Counted from the first letter of the stretch, positions 45,116 to 56,762 are shown. The stretch: 64,000 nucleotides of DNA from Dromiciops gliroides (GCF_019393635.1 NC_057861.1:168246303-168310302), one strand, 5' to 3'. Made by a program: numbers and translations. Notes: generated by a model from the sequence alone, not told the origin.

Positions 45116-45184
45116 AAATGGCATGAGGAATTGATCAAAGGTAGAGATAGTTACAGCTACTGCTAGTAAAATTAAAGCACACAT

Positions 45185-45366
45185 GGGGCAGCTAGGTGGC
45201 ACAGTGGATAGAGCACTGGCCCTGGATTCAGGAGGACCTGAGTTCAAATCTGGCCTCAGACACTTAACACGTACTAGCTGTGTGACCCTGGGCAAGTCAC
45301 TTAACCCCAATTGCCTCACCAAAAATTAATTAATTAATTAATAAAAAATATAAGGGTGTTTTTAAA
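45185..45366 (+). mobile_element. SINE-A copy
   Basis: GGGGCAGCTAGGTGGCACAG with (TTAA)n-rich tail. Perfect 16-bp TSD AAATTAAAGCACACAT (45169-45184 and 45367-45382). One of the youngest-looking copies. Confidence 0.96.
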
Positions 45367-45382
45367 AAATTAAAGCACACAT

Positions 45383-45639
45383 TAGACCTTTCAGTAATAA
45401 TAAAAATAATTCTGTTACTTTGATACCATCTCTCTGATCAGAACACTGGAGGATGGAGCACTAAACACCACCCAAATTCTTCTTTTAAAAATGGTAGAAC
45501 CTGGACTTTGCATCTACTTTCCATCCATGGCTCTGCTTGACACTGAGCCACAGTTCCATGGAACAAGATGCCCACACACCAAGTACTCCCTGCTGTCTTC
45601 CTCCCCCACCCCCTTTTATCTTCTTTTCGTCCAAATTGT
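45383..45639. other. Short single-copy stretch
   Basis: No gene or repeat recognised. Confidence 0.4.
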
Positions 45640-45768
45640 CTTACCCATTAGATTGTTAGCTCCTTGAAGGCAGGGACTTATTTGTACTCTCAGTACTTAG
45701 CACAGTGCCTATCACATACATAGTAGGTACTTAATAAATGTTTATTGAATTAACTTGAATTAGTAAGT
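45640..45768 (+). mobile_element. L2 3' end
   Basis: GATTGTTAGCTCCTTGAAGG, CAGTACTTAGCACAGTGCC and GTAGGTACTTAATAAATG, then TTTATTGAATTAA. Confidence 0.85.
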
Positions 45769-46014
45769 AAGCAGCTAGGTGGCTCAGTAGATAGAATGCC
45801 AGGCCTGGAGTGAGGAAGACCTGAGTTCAAATTTAGCCTCAGATACTACTTGTGTGACTCTGGGCATGTCACTTAACCCCGTTTACTTTAGTTTCTTCAT
45901 CTATAAAATGAGTTGGAGAAAGAAATGGCAAACCACTCCAGGATCTTTGCCGAGAAAACCCCAAATGGGCTCTTGAAGAGTTGGACGTGAATGAAATGAT
46001 TGAACAACAAACAA
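45769..46014 (+). mobile_element. SINE-B copy
   Basis: AGCAGCTAGGTGGCTCAG through TTGAAGAGTTGGACGTGAAT and AACAACAAACAAC. Confidence 0.93.
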
Positions 46015-46129
46015 CATTCCTTAGTAACTTTTTCTAGTAGCTCTTCAAAGTTAGCTTAATATTAATTTACCAAATCTTTGTCTTTTTTTTTTAAGCAGAG
46101 TATTCATGAATGGAGAAAACTTGCCTCTT

Positions 46130-46445
46130 AACAACAACTTACATTTATGTTTAACTTGAAGGTTTAAAGTTCTTTCCTTATGCCAATCCTAGGAGGTAAA
46201 CTGACAATGGAGAAGCTGAGCTTCTGAGAGGGTTCAACAATTTGCCCATTATCACATCTTCCTGATCCCAAATAATCTTCTATTTGCTCACCTGTTTAAA
46301 TGTATTCTCTCTGCTGCACCACCCCTCCCCTCCCATGGAAGCTCCTAGATGCTGAGGGCCATTTTGTCTTTGTACTGGCCATACCTAACCCAGTGCTTTT
46401 GTACACAGTAGGTGCTTAATCAGTTTGTTAAACTGAACTAAATTC
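46130..46445. mobile_element. THER1-like (-) then L2 3' end (+) relics
   Basis: CCTAGGAGGTAAACTGACA and CAATTTGCCCATTATCACATC, followed by AAGCTCCTAGATGCTGAGGG, ACCCAGTGCTTTTG and GTAGGTGCTTAATCAG. Confidence 0.6.
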
Positions 46446-46996
46446 TGGCGAGACATCTGGGGAACTTTATGAAAACAAATATCCTTTTCACATGTTGGGA
46501 AAAGAAATATTTTACAAACCATTAAATGGTGTTTTAGTTTTTGGTGCGTTGGTAAATGTTTTAGCTTATTTCTTCATGAATCTCCCCTTGATGTGTGATG
46601 ATTTACACACATCTAGGCAGCATAGATAACTTAGTATAAGTTATTTCCTTTATTGATTTCTGTGAAATAAGAGAACAATGTGGCACTGCATGTCTGAATA
46701 CCCAACTTTTTTTTGGGGGGGTCATGTTCGATTAAGTGTGTATGTTGTACCAAATGATTTAATGTTTACTTTCTTTTTGGCAGTGGTCCTTTTAAATGTT
46801 TAATAAATATGTAGGGATTTTTATAATTTTTCACAATTCTTTTTCATGTCAAAGAAGTTACAAGAGCATGGGCGTCCCCCTCCCTCCACAAGGGCTTCCA
46901 TTTAAAAAACCTTAAAATCTGAGAATTGGCTGAATCTTGTCCTTTATATTCCAAGATTATAGTACTAACTTGTTCTCACTATGGCATTTACATCGA
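46446..46996. other. Single-copy AT-rich stretch
   Basis: No repeat or gene recognised; a G-run at 46714-46721. Confidence 0.5.
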
Positions 46997-47195
46997 CAGC
47001 AGGTTGGTACAGTGTATATAGAATGCCTGCCTTGGAGTTATGAAGACACCAGTTCAAACCCTGCCTGAGATGCTTCTTTATAGGTGTGTGACCCTGGGAA
47101 AAATCACTTAACTGCTATCTGCCTCAGTTTCCTCATCTATAAGATAGGGACAATGATAGTACCTTCCTCTAAGTGTTGTTGTGAGTATTAAAGGA
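46997..47195 (+). mobile_element. MIR-like CORE-SINE, split
   Basis: CAGTTCAAACCCTGCCTGAG, GTGTGACCCTGGG, TTTCCTCATCTATAAGATAG and GTTGTTGTGAGTATTAAAGG, with its end GATTTGCAAACCTTATAAAT at 47560. Confidence 0.8.
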
Positions 47196-47277
47196 TATAT
47201 GTTTGTATGTATGTGTGTGTGTAAATATATGTGCACACACACATATATGGAGAGGGGGGAGAGAAAGAGAGAGAGAG
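47196..47277. repeat. TG/TA and (GA)n microsatellite
   Basis: TATGTATGTGTGTGTG, CACACACACATATATG and GAGAGAGA tracts between the MIR and a SINE-B. Confidence 0.85.
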
Positions 47278-47523
47278 TTGTTATTGTACAGTCATTCTAG
47301 TTGTCTGACTCTTCATGAGCCCATATTTGGGATTTTTTTGCTAAAGACACTGGACTAGTTTGTCATTTTCTTCTCCAGCTCATTTTACATATGAAGAAAC
47401 TGAGGCAAACAGGGTTAATTGATTTGTCCAGGGTCACACATCTAGTGTCTGAGGACAGATTTGAACTCAGGTCTTCTTGATCCCAGGACTGGCTCTCTAT
47501 CCACTGTGCCACCTAACTGTCCT
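47278..47523 (-). mobile_element. SINE-B copy
   Basis: GTTGTTATTGTACAGTCATT through CTTTTTTGCTAAAGACAC-like body to CCACCTAACTGTCC, nested between MIR halves and microsatellites. Confidence 0.88.
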
Positions 47524-47934
47524 CATATACATATATATGTGTATATACACATATATAGATAGGAAGTGATTTGCAAACCTTATAAATGTTAGCTATTATT
47601 AAAAGGTATTTTCCCCCAAGGAGCCAAAACTGTCCCTAACTAGGGTACAAAAAACTGGGGCAATTGCTCTGTCCCTGAGCTTTGTATTGTCCCTGATGAC
47701 AAGACTAAACATCTTGAGTTCCACAGTATGAGAAGGAGTTGGCATCACTAGCTGGTGCTCAAAGTCACTGGAGGCATTGACATACATGCACCTGGCACAT
47801 CATTCAGGGCAAAAGGGCACCAACTTCCCTTTGCTTTGTTACATTTTCCATCTTGTGGCAAGTCACCTCTTTTTCTTTTAAAGTCTGCCTTTAAGAGATT
47901 CATGGAAATACAATGCTAAAAAAGGATCCTACAG

Positions 47935-48320
47935 ACCACAGAATCATAAACTTGGTGTTTGAAGGCATCTTAGAGACTATTAGATTCAAATCCCGCCCCT
48001 CGCCATCCCCCGGGGCTGTTAGATAGCCCAGTGGATAGAGCACTGGCCCTGGAGTTGAGGACCTGAGTTCAAATCTCACCTCAGAAACTTACTAGCTATG
48101 TGACTCTGGGCAAGTCACTTAATCCCAATTGCCTCACCCCCCCCCAAAAAAAACTTTAAAGAAAAATAAATCAAACCCCCTCATTGTAAGGATAAGGAAA
48201 CTGAAGCCCCAGGAGGTATTATGGTTTGTCCTTGGTCACATGGCTAATTAGTGTCTGAGGCAGTATTGAAACCCTGGTAGTCCAAGGCCAGGACTTTATC
48301 CACTGCTCCATGCTTTTCCC
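47935..48320 (-). mobile_element. THER1/MIR3-like CORE-SINE, split
   Basis: ACAGAATCATAAACTTGG and CATCTTAGAGACTATTAG before, AAGGATAAGGAAACTGAAGC and CAAGGCCAGGACTTTATCC after a SINE-A. Confidence 0.8.
48012..48165 (+). mobile_element. SINE-A copy
   Basis: GGGGCTGTTAGATAGCCCAG to a C-run then A-run tail, nested in the THER1-like element. Confidence 0.92.
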
Positions 48321-48324
48321 CTAT

Positions 48325-48485
48325 TTATGTAGTCAAGTCCCTCAATTTATAGATGAGGAAACTGAGATCAAGAGTGGAGAAATAGCTTCCCTAAGGTCAC
48401 ATTGATCATTAGAGACTGACCAGGGATCCAAACCCAGGTCTGCTGTTTCCAAGTCAAATGATTTTTCCACTCTGCCACACTTCAG
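48325..48485 (-). mobile_element. THER1/MIR3-like CORE-SINE
   Basis: TAGATGAGGAAACTGAG, CCCTAAGGTCACATTG, CAAACCCAGGTCTGC and CCACTCTGCCAC in order. Confidence 0.75.
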
Positions 48486-49619
48486 CTCATCTCAAGATTC
48501 TGCCTATGTGAAAGCATTGGGAACTGAGGGAACCTGCAAAGAGAGACATGCCCTAGGCCCCAGGCCTTACTGCTAACTGGGGTAACTGACCACACTGATC
48601 CCATGACATTCTCGTCTGATTTTCCCTTTGACCAAAGGAAATCATATGATCACAGAATATAAAGTCAATTGAACAAAATCAGGGTGAAGCTGGTGAGCTC
48701 ATTAGCTTTATGATCTCATCAACTCTGTGTTTTAACATGCCGGACTTTCAATAAATAATGGGACGGAAATTTTAGGGGTAGTATGTGCATACATGTAAGT
48801 ATTTATAATGAATAAAAAAGTTAAAGCACTCCAGGTCATACACAACGCCAACCATCTCAATGAAAGTCTAAAAATTAATTCAGTTTTCTGAATTTTTCTA
48901 AGTATTTCTAAATATTTCCTTGACCTTGAGTAAATAAAAAGATCTGAGTTACTGGGTTATTCACTTTTTATTCAGATGTTTGGTGTTATTTGGACACAGC
49001 CTGAATGAATCACAGAAAGAGCTTATGGGGAAAATGGTTTTAATAGGTTACAAATCTGTTGTTTGGGGTCTAGTGTGGAAACTCTGGAAACAGATTTATG
49101 TATTAGTTTTTCACTTTGCCACCAGATGTCCTCCATGAGTAGGAAAATATGATGACTTGAGTGATATTTTGGAGTGTGAATGCCCAGCATTTTTGAATGT
49201 TTGACAGTGAAAGGAAAGTCTGAGTGAATGTAAATGTTACCACAGGGTTTTGGATGAGATGTGTGTTTTGGAAGTTGTTTTACAGGTGTAGCTTTCAGGA
49301 GCAATATTTGGTTCACTCTTAAATTTTCATTTTTCATACTTTGCAAATATTTATTTAACATACTTCCTTTGCACTCACCTCAGAAATGAATATTTGTATT
49401 TTTAAGTGAATTACTATATCTAGAAAGGTATATTGGGAAATACTAAGTATGACCTTTTTACAAAACACATAGATAAAAATCCTGAACTTTAAATTGAATT
49501 GTCCAAGAAGTCCAAAAGTGAGTTTGGCTGATTGCTATTTAAGTTAGTATCAGAAAAGCCTAAAATGTTCTTACTATTAAATTATTTATCAACAAGATGT
49601 TTACATCAATAGGAAATGT
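48486..49619. other. Single-copy stretch
   Basis: Repeat-free AT-rich DNA. The 112-residue minus-strand ORF (49023-49361) has no family resemblance. Confidence 0.5.
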
Positions 49620-49797
49620 CTACTGATGAACACTAGATCTGGGGTCAGATGATCTGGGTTCTAATCCCAGTTCTTCTCTTACCTATGTGACTTCAAGTAA
49701 GGACTCAGATAACTCATCTGCAAGATGATGGAGTTAGACTAAATGACTTATAAAGTGCTTTCCAGCTTGAACTCTCTGATTCTGTGATCCTATGAAT
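49620..49797 (+). mobile_element. MIR-like CORE-SINE
   Basis: GATCTGGGTTCTAATCCCAG, GATGGAGTTAGACTAAATGA and CTGATTCTGTGATCCTATG in order. Confidence 0.78.
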
Positions 49798-49886
49798 AAA
49801 ACAACTTAAGATTTACTAATAAAACACTTTAGATATTCACCTATTTAAAGAGTAAATATATCAAACAGTTAATAGTCATGGAATGT

Positions 49887-50037
49887 GGGGGCAGCTAGGT
49901 GGTGCAGTGGATAAAGCACCAGCCCTGGATTCAGGAGGACCTGAGTTCAAATCGGACCTCAGACACTTGACACTTACTAGCTGTGCGACCCTGGGCAAGT
50001 CACTTAACCCTCATTGCCCCGCCCCCCCCCCCAAGAT
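49887..50037 (+). mobile_element. SINE-A copy
   Basis: GGGGGCAGCTAGGTGGTGCA to C-run tail. 11-bp TSD TCATGGAATGT (49876-49886 and 50038-50048). Confidence 0.96.
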
Positions 50038-50048
50038 TCATGGAATGT

Positions 50049-50824
50049 ATTAAACAGACTATTATACATATAACTACCTCAATACAGCTTGTGCTATATT
50101 CAATATTGAGGACAACCTTATAATATTGAAGAATCCCCATTATTTGAGGGGGGCGTTAAGAATAACACCTGCCTTACAGATTTTCTGTGTTTCAGTGAAA
50201 AGTATGCATTAGGCATTGCTAAATACTTAAGGACATAATTTGGCTCCTGTATAACTGTATCGATTATAGTAAACCTTTCCATACATTCATTTTATTGGGG
50301 GGAAGAGGAAAGAAAATAGGGAGAGGGAAAAGGGAAAAGGAAGGAGATATAATACTATTACCAAAAAAAAAAGACTAGGACAATATATATGGCATTAACA
50401 AACCAAATGAAATTTTAGTCAACCAACCAGATAATTTCAGTTGTTTTGGCATCGTATAGATCAAACATCTGAATGACTGATTTTCCCCCTCCTTTCCATC
50501 CAGACATTTTTGTTGTATACACAGCCACATAGAGAAGGAGGTGGTGAAATTTTAGTTTTTTGAGGGGTGCAGTTAACACTTCACCATACAGTTAGCCATA
50601 GTAAAAGTTTGCTTTGGTGTTAGGAAATGTTTATTGCCACACCCCAACCCACATTCATTCTTGAAGAGGCTTCAAAGCCACACTCCCTTCTCTGGCCCAC
50701 CCTCCACCCTCAAAATGTAGAATGTGGCTTGCAATAGGCCTATTCTTGCTTGATCTAGTTCCTGGTCTTAGGATCTTTGGGCATCTGGGAGGGGGTGTGT
50801 GTTGCTTTTAAACATCTATCTATT
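50049..50824. other. Single-copy stretch
   Basis: Purine-rich patch GGGAGAGGGAAAAGGG near 50318-50345. No gene or repeat recognised. Confidence 0.45.
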
Positions 50825-51095
50825 CTCATTAGATGGCTAGGTTGTGCAGTGGGTAAGATGTTGGCTTTGGAGTTAGAAGTTAGGGAGACCATTTCAAATC
50901 ACTCCTCAAATACATACTAACTGTGTGATTCTGGACAAGTAACTTAATATCTCTCAACCTCACTTTTCTCATCTACAAAATGGGGATAATAATAGCACCT
51001 AGATGACAGGTTGTTGTGAAAATCAAATGAAATAACTCAGGTACAATGCTTTGCAAACCTTAGAGGATTTATATAAATGCTAGGAAGTATTATTA
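50825..51095 (+). mobile_element. MIR-like CORE-SINE, near full length
   Basis: GGCTAGGTTGTGCAGTGG head, ACTAACTGTGTGATTCTGG, AAATGGGGATAATAATAGCA, GGTTGTTGTGAAAATC and the 3' end TATAAATGCTAGGAAGTATT. Confidence 0.88.
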
Positions 51096-51644
51096 TTCTC
51101 ATACTCAGGGTTTCTATTAGCTTTGGAAGATTTGGGAGGAGAGGTACAAGATTACTAGAGATGCCTCAGAAAACTTTTGATTAAAACATTCTTATATTTT
51201 TCTCTTCCTTCTCTCCCCTTTCTGGATCCTCCCCATCCTTGCCCACCAAACATATAGCCATACCATAACTGTCCAGATTTTCATGTAGTTATAAGAAACT
51301 GGTGACAAACTACCGCTTTCTTCTTTCTACTTCATTGTTCTCCATAGTGCCACTTTATTCTGGTTTATCACTTACACCAAGTTATAAGTATTTGCCAATA
51401 TAACTTGCTGTCTTCCCTCCCCTTTGTCCTTGTCCTCAATCCTGCGAATATTTTTTCTTTGACCTGCAGCAGCTGCCACAGGAAATGAATAAGGATGCTG
51501 ATGTCTGCAGGTGGGAGGAAGTGGAGAGTGGCAATCAGAGCTGAGAGATTTAATGGAAAACTATACTATCACAGTTGTTCTCTTTTGTTGCCCTCAGTTG
51601 GATTTTCTTTTTCTCTCTCTCTTCATTCCATCCTCCCCAACGGT
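51096..51644. other. Single-copy stretch
   Basis: No gene or repeat recognised. Confidence 0.45.
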
Positions 51645-51832
51645 GTAAAGCATGATTAACTCCAGAGTCATAAAACTTGAGTTCAGATGCCAGCCCTGCT
51701 ACTTAGAACCAATGATTCCCTGGACAAATCTACTCTCCCCAGGCCTCAGTTTTCTCATCTATAAAATGAAAGACTTGAACTAGATCTCTTCTAATGTCCC
51801 TTCCAGCTCTAAATCCATGACCTTATGGACAC
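51645..51832 (+). mobile_element. MIR-like CORE-SINE
   Basis: AACTTGAGTTCAGATGCCAG, CAGGCCTCAGTTTTCTCATC, GAACTAGATCTCTTC and CCTTCCAGCTCTAAATCCAT in order. Confidence 0.82.
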
Positions 51833-52199
51833 CCAAGTTCAGTTTACATTCCTTTGTCAAACCTGATACTTGGAGATTTTGAGGAAGATGTTTCTGTCAC
51901 ATTGCAGGCTGTTCACAAACCTTAACTCAACCAAAGATGTTACATTTCTTATCAGTAACACCTGTACCTCAAAACAACAACAACAACAACACCTTTCTTC
52001 AACACTTCAGCCCTGACAGTGTTTCTCCCTCTTCCTCTGTTGCCAAATTTAGACTGTAAGTCTCATCATCTGTCACTTTAACACATTGTATGGCTAATTT
52101 AAAGAAAAATTGGATATATAATTTTACCAGTGTAGGGAGATCTCAGAGAAAGAACTTCCTCTCTCAATGCAGGTCATTGCCTTATCTGCAATTTATAGC

Positions 52200-52335
52200 A
52201 TTGAAGTGTTGCTTGGGGTACCTGTGGGGGAAGAGGGGTAGGTGGCTTGCACAGAATTACACAGCCAGCATGTGACAGAGCTGGGACTTTAATTCAGATC
52301 TGTCTGCCTCTAAGGCCAGTATGTCTCTTTCCAGT
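52200..52335 (-). mobile_element. THER1/MIR3-like fragment
   Basis: GGTGGCTTGCACAGAATTAC, CACAGCCAGCATGTGACAGA and TTTAATTCAGATCTGTCTGC in order. Confidence 0.55.
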
Positions 52336-52395
52336 ATGTCTCACTGTCTCTTATCATATCATATGTATATTACAGGGCACTGTGATAGGCTCCAT

Positions 52396-52450
52396 ATATA
52401 CACATATATGCATGTATGTATGTATATATGTATGTATGTATATATGTAAT
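52396..52450. repeat. (ATGT)n/(TA)n microsatellite
   Basis: TATATACACATATATGCATG followed by GTATGTATGTATATATGTA repeats. Confidence 0.9.
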
Positions 52451-52666
52451 AGGCTCTCATTAATTTATTTTTATGATCAAATCCTTCCAGTGACCTGGCC
52501 CTTCATTGGTGTCCAGATGTTTAATTTTAGTGTGTCTGACTCTGAGTACCATTCTGCCCCCCTGTGATAAAGATCCCTTGGGTACAACTCTATTTTGATG
52601 CCTTATCACAACAGGAATGTGATCCTTCTTGCAGGCAATTCACAAACCCTGGCAGATACAACTTTT

Positions 52667-52804
52667 TGCTGGGCAATGAGGGTTAAGTGACTTGCCCAGG
52701 GTCACACAGGTAGTGAGTGTCAAATGTCTGAGGCTGGATTTGAACTGAGGTCCTCCTGAATCCAGGGACAGTGCTTTATCCACTGCACCACCTAGCTTCA
52801 CCCC
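52667..52804 (-). mobile_element. SINE-A copy
   Basis: GCTGGGCAATGAGGGTTAAG to CCACCTAGCTTCACCCC. Imperfect 13-bp TSD AGATACAACTTTT / AGATAGGACTTTT. Confidence 0.92.
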
Positions 52805-52818
52805 AGATAGGACTTTTC

Positions 52819-53186
52819 AACCTTATCAAGCTGAAAAGGCTTTAAATGCAAGTCCAGCAACAGATAGTGTAACTATCATCCAAGGAACAAACCATCCAAG
52901 TTTTCAGAGTCTCATCAGCAGGGGGTTGGTTAAGGACATTTTATGAAAAACCATCTCTTAAGGCATATAGGGGTTATGATCTACTTCACATTTGCTATCA
53001 CATGTCCTGGATGTTTTGAAATATAAGTGGTACAGCTCCATTTGCAAGCTCTTTGAAAGGACCTGTCATGGTGCCTTGCATGCAGGAGACATTTAATAAA
53101 TATCTGGTGATTTGGATTTCTGTAAAACAGTCTCTAATAAGAGTATACCCAAGATTTTTCTATATAGTAGGAAGCCTACAAAGACT
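52819..53186. other. Single-copy stretch
   Basis: Contains a short L2-like GGTGCCTTGCATGCAGGAGA...TTTAATAAATATCTGG near 53070-53105; otherwise unrecognised. Confidence 0.4.
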
Positions 53187-53428
53187 AGGGCAGCCAGGTG
53201 GCACAGTGGAGAGACCGTTAAGCCTGGAGTCACAAAGACCTGAGTTCAAATCTGACCTCAGACATTTGCTAGTTGTGTGATACTGGGTTAGTCATTTAAC
53301 TCAGTTTCCTTATCTGTAAAATGAGTTGGAGAAGGAAATGGTAAATCAGTCCAGTATTTTTGTCAAGAAAACACCAAAATGGGGGCACAAAGAGTAGGAC
53401 AGGACTGAAATGATGGAACAACAGCAAC
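53187..53428 (+). mobile_element. SINE-B copy
   Basis: GGGCAGCCAGGTGGCACAG through AAAGAGTAGGACAGGACTGA and AACAACAGCAA. Confidence 0.92.
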
Positions 53429-53544
53429 TAGAGATTAGGAGATCAGGTTAACAGGACTGAAATGTGGGGAGCATTGTCTTATAGAGACTTTGTAGCCTGT
53501 TCCAGGACAATTTTCAATGTATTGTGTTATTGTTAATGTTGTCT

Positions 53545-54372
53545 TTAAAGACGCCATTTACTGTGCTTACCTTTGATCCAGTAATACCACTGCTAGAATT
53601 ATATCCCAAAGATATTCCCCAAAAGAGAAAAAGACCTATTTGTACAAAAATATTGATAGCAGCTCTTTTGTGGTGGCAAAGAATTGGAAATCAAAGGAAT
53701 GTCCCTCAATTGGGGAATGGCTAAACAAGCTGTGGTAGATGATGGTGATGGAATATTATTGTACTATAAGAAATGAGAAGCAGTATGATTTCAGAAAGGC
53801 CTGGAAAGACATGCATGAACTGATGTCTAGTGAAGAGAGTAGATCCAAGAGAACATTGTGCACAGAGACAGCAATATTGTTTGATGACTTTACTCTCAAC
53901 AATACAACGATCCAAGACAATCCCAAAGAACTATTGATGAAACATACTATCCATGTCCAAAGAAAGAACCGATATTAATAGAACACAGACCGAAGCATGC
54001 TATTTTTTTACTTTCTTTCTTTTTTTTCTTTTATCCACACTTTTTTTTTTTTTTAGTGAGGCAGTTGGGGTTAAGTGACTTGCCCAGGGTCACACAGCTA
54101 GTAAGTGTCAAGTGTCTGAGGCCGGATTTGAACTCAGGTACTCCTGACTCCAGGGCCAGTGCTCTATCCACTGTGCCATCTAGCTGCCCCTTATCCATGC
54201 TTTCTTATGCAAAATGACTAATATAGAAATGTTTTGCATAATCATGCAGGTATAACCCATATCTGATTGCTACTGCCTCAGGGAGGGGGAGAGGAGGGAA
54301 GGAAGGAGGGATAAAAATTGGAACCCAAAACTATAAATAAAAATGTTTATTACTTTAAACAAATAAAATAGT
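53545..54372 (+). mobile_element. L1 ORF2 C-terminus and 3' UTR
   Basis: Reads LTFDPVIPLLELYPKDIP and PICTKILIAALLWW, then after a frameshift MEYYCTIRNEKQYDFRKAW and KRTLCTETAILFDD, the C-terminal region of L1 ORF2. It ends in 3' UTR and an A-rich tail near 54372. The best preserved L1 piece here, but frameshifted and interrupted by a SINE-A. Confidence 0.88.
54043..54190 (-). mobile_element. SINE-A copy nested in L1
   Basis: T-run then GTGAGGCAGTTGGGGTTAAG to CCATCTAGCTGCCCC. TSD TTATCCACAC / TTATCCATGC. Confidence 0.94.
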
Positions 54373-54404
54373 TTAATCAAAAAAGTTGCCATTTATTTTT
54401 CTTT

Positions 54405-54890
54405 TCTTGCTTTAATCAGGCATTAAGTATTTATGAAAATACTACCTGTAGGTAGTGCTGGGTGCTGGGGACACAAAATCAAGAAAGCAATGGTTCTTGC
54501 CTTCAGGAAGCATTGGGAGCAATAATAGTTACATCTATAAACATCTAGGAAATGTATACAAAATAAATGCATAAAAACAAGATCACTGGGTGACAGCAGC
54601 TGTTGAGAAGTTAGGAAAGACCTCACATAGCAATAGGTGACACCCAAAAAGAGATTTGGGGGAGAGCATTCCAGGCCTGGATGACAGTATATGCAAAGAT
54701 GTTTCCCAGGGAGAATGCAGCCTTTTTGGAGGAAAGGGGAAGTACTTTGAGGAGAGACTGAGCACAGGGTCTAGAGATCATCTGGTCCAACTTCTTCATT
54801 TTAAAAACGAAGAAACCAAGACCCAGAGAGATTAAATAGCCTACCAAGATCAATACACAGGTACTAAGCAGAGGTACTAAATAAAGGAGA
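54405..54890 (-). mobile_element. L2-like then THER1-like relics, antisense
   Basis: GTGCTGGGTGCTGGGGACAC, GTTCTTGCCTTCAGGAAGC and GGGGGAGAGCATTCCAGGCC (L2), followed by GATCATCTGGTCCAACTTC and AGACCCAGAGAGATTAAAT (THER1). Confidence 0.7.
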
Positions 54891-55051
54891 TTTAAAGCTC
54901 AGACTTCAGCTCCTTTCTTCTGACTTCATTCAGATCCAGACTCCAGACCCTCCTTCTTCTGAGAATGTGAGGAGGAGTCTTAGAGGATTGCTTGGCATTC
55001 CAATACCATCAGAGCTATGTGCCCTTAGCAATTCTAGAGAAGAAACTGGTG

Positions 55052-55510
55052 ATGGAATTTGCTTTTAAATTTTATTTTTATTTTCAAATTCTCTTCTTCC
55101 CTCTGCCCTCTCCCGCATATATTGAGAAGGCAAGAAATATGACATCCATTATACACATGAAGTCATGCAAAGCATATTTCCATATTGGCCATATTCTAAA
55201 AAAAAAAAAGCAAGAAAAATTAAGAGGAAAAAATGCTTCAGTCTGCAATCTGAGTCCATCGGATCTCTATCTGGCGGTCGAGAGCATTTTATATCACAAG
55301 TCCTTTGGAATTGTGGTGGATCATTATATTGGTCAGAGTTGCTAAGTCTTTCAAAGTTGATTCTTTTTAAAATGTTGCTGTCATCATGCAGATTGTTCTC
55401 TTGGTTCTACTCACTTCACTTAGCATCAGTTCATATAATTCTTCGAAGGTATTTCTGAAATCTTCTTCATCATTTCTTACAGCACAATAATATTCCAGAA
55501 TTTCTTAAAA
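55052..55510 (-). mobile_element. L1 3' end
   Basis: CATGCAAAGCATATTTCCAT, ATCACAAGTCCTTTGGAATT, CTCACTTCACTTAGCATCAG and TTTCTTACAGCACAATAATA match the reverse L1 at 12987-13752. Confidence 0.88.
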
Positions 55511-55520
55511 AATTACTGAA

Positions 55521-55671
55521 GGGGCAGCTAGATGTTGCAGTGGATATAGCACCGGCCCTGGAGTCAGGAGGACCTGAGTTCAAATCTAGCCTCAGACACT
55601 TAACACTTACTATCTGTATGACCCTACGCAAGTCACTTAACCCCAATTGCCTCACCAAAAAAAAAAAAAAA
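55521..55671 (+). mobile_element. SINE-A copy
   Basis: GGGGCAGCTAGATGTTGCAG to CCCCAATTGCCTCACC and a 17-A tail. Confidence 0.95.
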
Positions 55672-56084
55672 GTAAGAAATACATGAAGCAACATAGTACA
55701 AATATTGTTAATCTCATTTTACAGATAAGAAAACTGTAAATAAATGACTTGCCCTTAGGCATAGTCATGGATTCAAACTTGTTTCCTAACTCTGGACCCA
55801 ACATACTTTCTACTATACCACACTACCTCTCATAATTATATTTTGCCATGATTGTGTTTAGTGGTCTTAAGGCTAAAGAAGAAATAGAAACCTACTCAGA
55901 TATGGACAGAACTTGTGACTTCTCTGGAATATGGATTTCACATATGAGAAAATGTATAAGCATATGTCCAAAAATGAATTATGATTCCTTTAAAAAAAAC
56001 ACAAGTAATTTTCAATCTTCCACTGATGTTTTACCCCAAGGCCCCACTGTGGCACAGAAAGCCTGAGTTCTCAAAGGCTATGAC
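55672..56084. other. THER1-like fragment and single-copy DNA
   Basis: 55700-55830 (CTCATTTTACAGATAAGAAAAC, ATGACTTGCCC) is a THER1-like remnant. The rest is unrecognised. Confidence 0.45.
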
Positions 56085-56235
56085 AACATGGATACCGAGC
56101 TTGGAATCAGGAAGACTCATCTTTCTTAGTTCAAATCTGGCCTCAGACACTTGACACTTATAAGATATATGACCCTGGACAAGACATTTAACCCTGTTTG
56201 CCTCAGTTCCTCATCTGTAAAATGCATAGAAGGGT
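56085..56235 (+). mobile_element. SINE-B or MIR-like fragment
   Basis: GGAATCAGGAAGACTCATCT, TCAAATCTGGCCTCAGACAC, CTGTTTGCCTCAGTTCC and TCTGTAAAATGCATAG; the 3' body is missing. Confidence 0.75.
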
Positions 56236-56284
56236 TGTCATGGGTATTGGAATAGATAGTATCTACGCTGACAAAATTATATAT

Positions 56285-56441
56285 ATATATATATATATAT
56301 ATTTGCAGGGCAATGAGGGTTAAGTGACTTGCCCAGGGTCACACAGCTAGTAAGTGTCAAGGGTCTGAGGTCAAATTTGAACTCAGGTCCTCCTGAATCC
56401 AGGGCTGGGGCTTTATCCACTGCACCACCTAGCTGCCCCCC
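56285..56441 (-). mobile_element. SINE-A copy with (TA)n at its tail
   Basis: Reverse SINE GCAGGGCAATGAGGGTTAAG to CCACCTAGCTGCCCCC. AAATTATATAT on both sides (56274 and 56442) suggests a TSD whose copy expanded into (TA)n. It is the last young SINE before BMP6. Confidence 0.92.
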
Positions 56442-56497
56442 AAATTATATATTATTGACATATTAAATCAACTGCTAATTTTGAGTATTAATATTAA

Positions 56498-56672
56498 TCA
56501 GATTATAAGCTCCTTGAGAATGAACCTTATATTATAATTCTTTACCTTTTCGTTACCTTTATCTTGTGTTATTTTTATGTATCTGTTATTCCATCTTTGT
56601 ATTCCAGTCATCTATCACAGTGTATTAGATAGCATAGGCTTTTAATTTAATGTTTGTTGAATTGAACTGAAT
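56498..56672 (+). mobile_element. L2 3' end
   Basis: GATTATAAGCTCCTTGAGAA and GTTTGTTGAATTGAACTGA are L2 3' motifs. Confidence 0.7.
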
Positions 56673-56674
56673 TT

Positions 56675-56762
56675 TATATATATATATATACATATATATA
56701 CATATATATATACACATATATATACATATACATATATATACATATATATATATATATATATG
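56675..56762. repeat. (TA)n/(CATA)n microsatellite
   Basis: TATATATATA with regular CA interruptions over about 88 bases. Confidence 0.95.

Noticed and set aside
45065..45322. ORFs containing LGLSDLPRVTQLV...SGPP-type peptides, here and at about ten other sites
   Set aside because: All are translations of SINE-A copies, not genes.
53524..53978. Two adjacent ORFs that could form a gene
   Set aside because: They are the frameshifted C-terminus of L1 ORF2.
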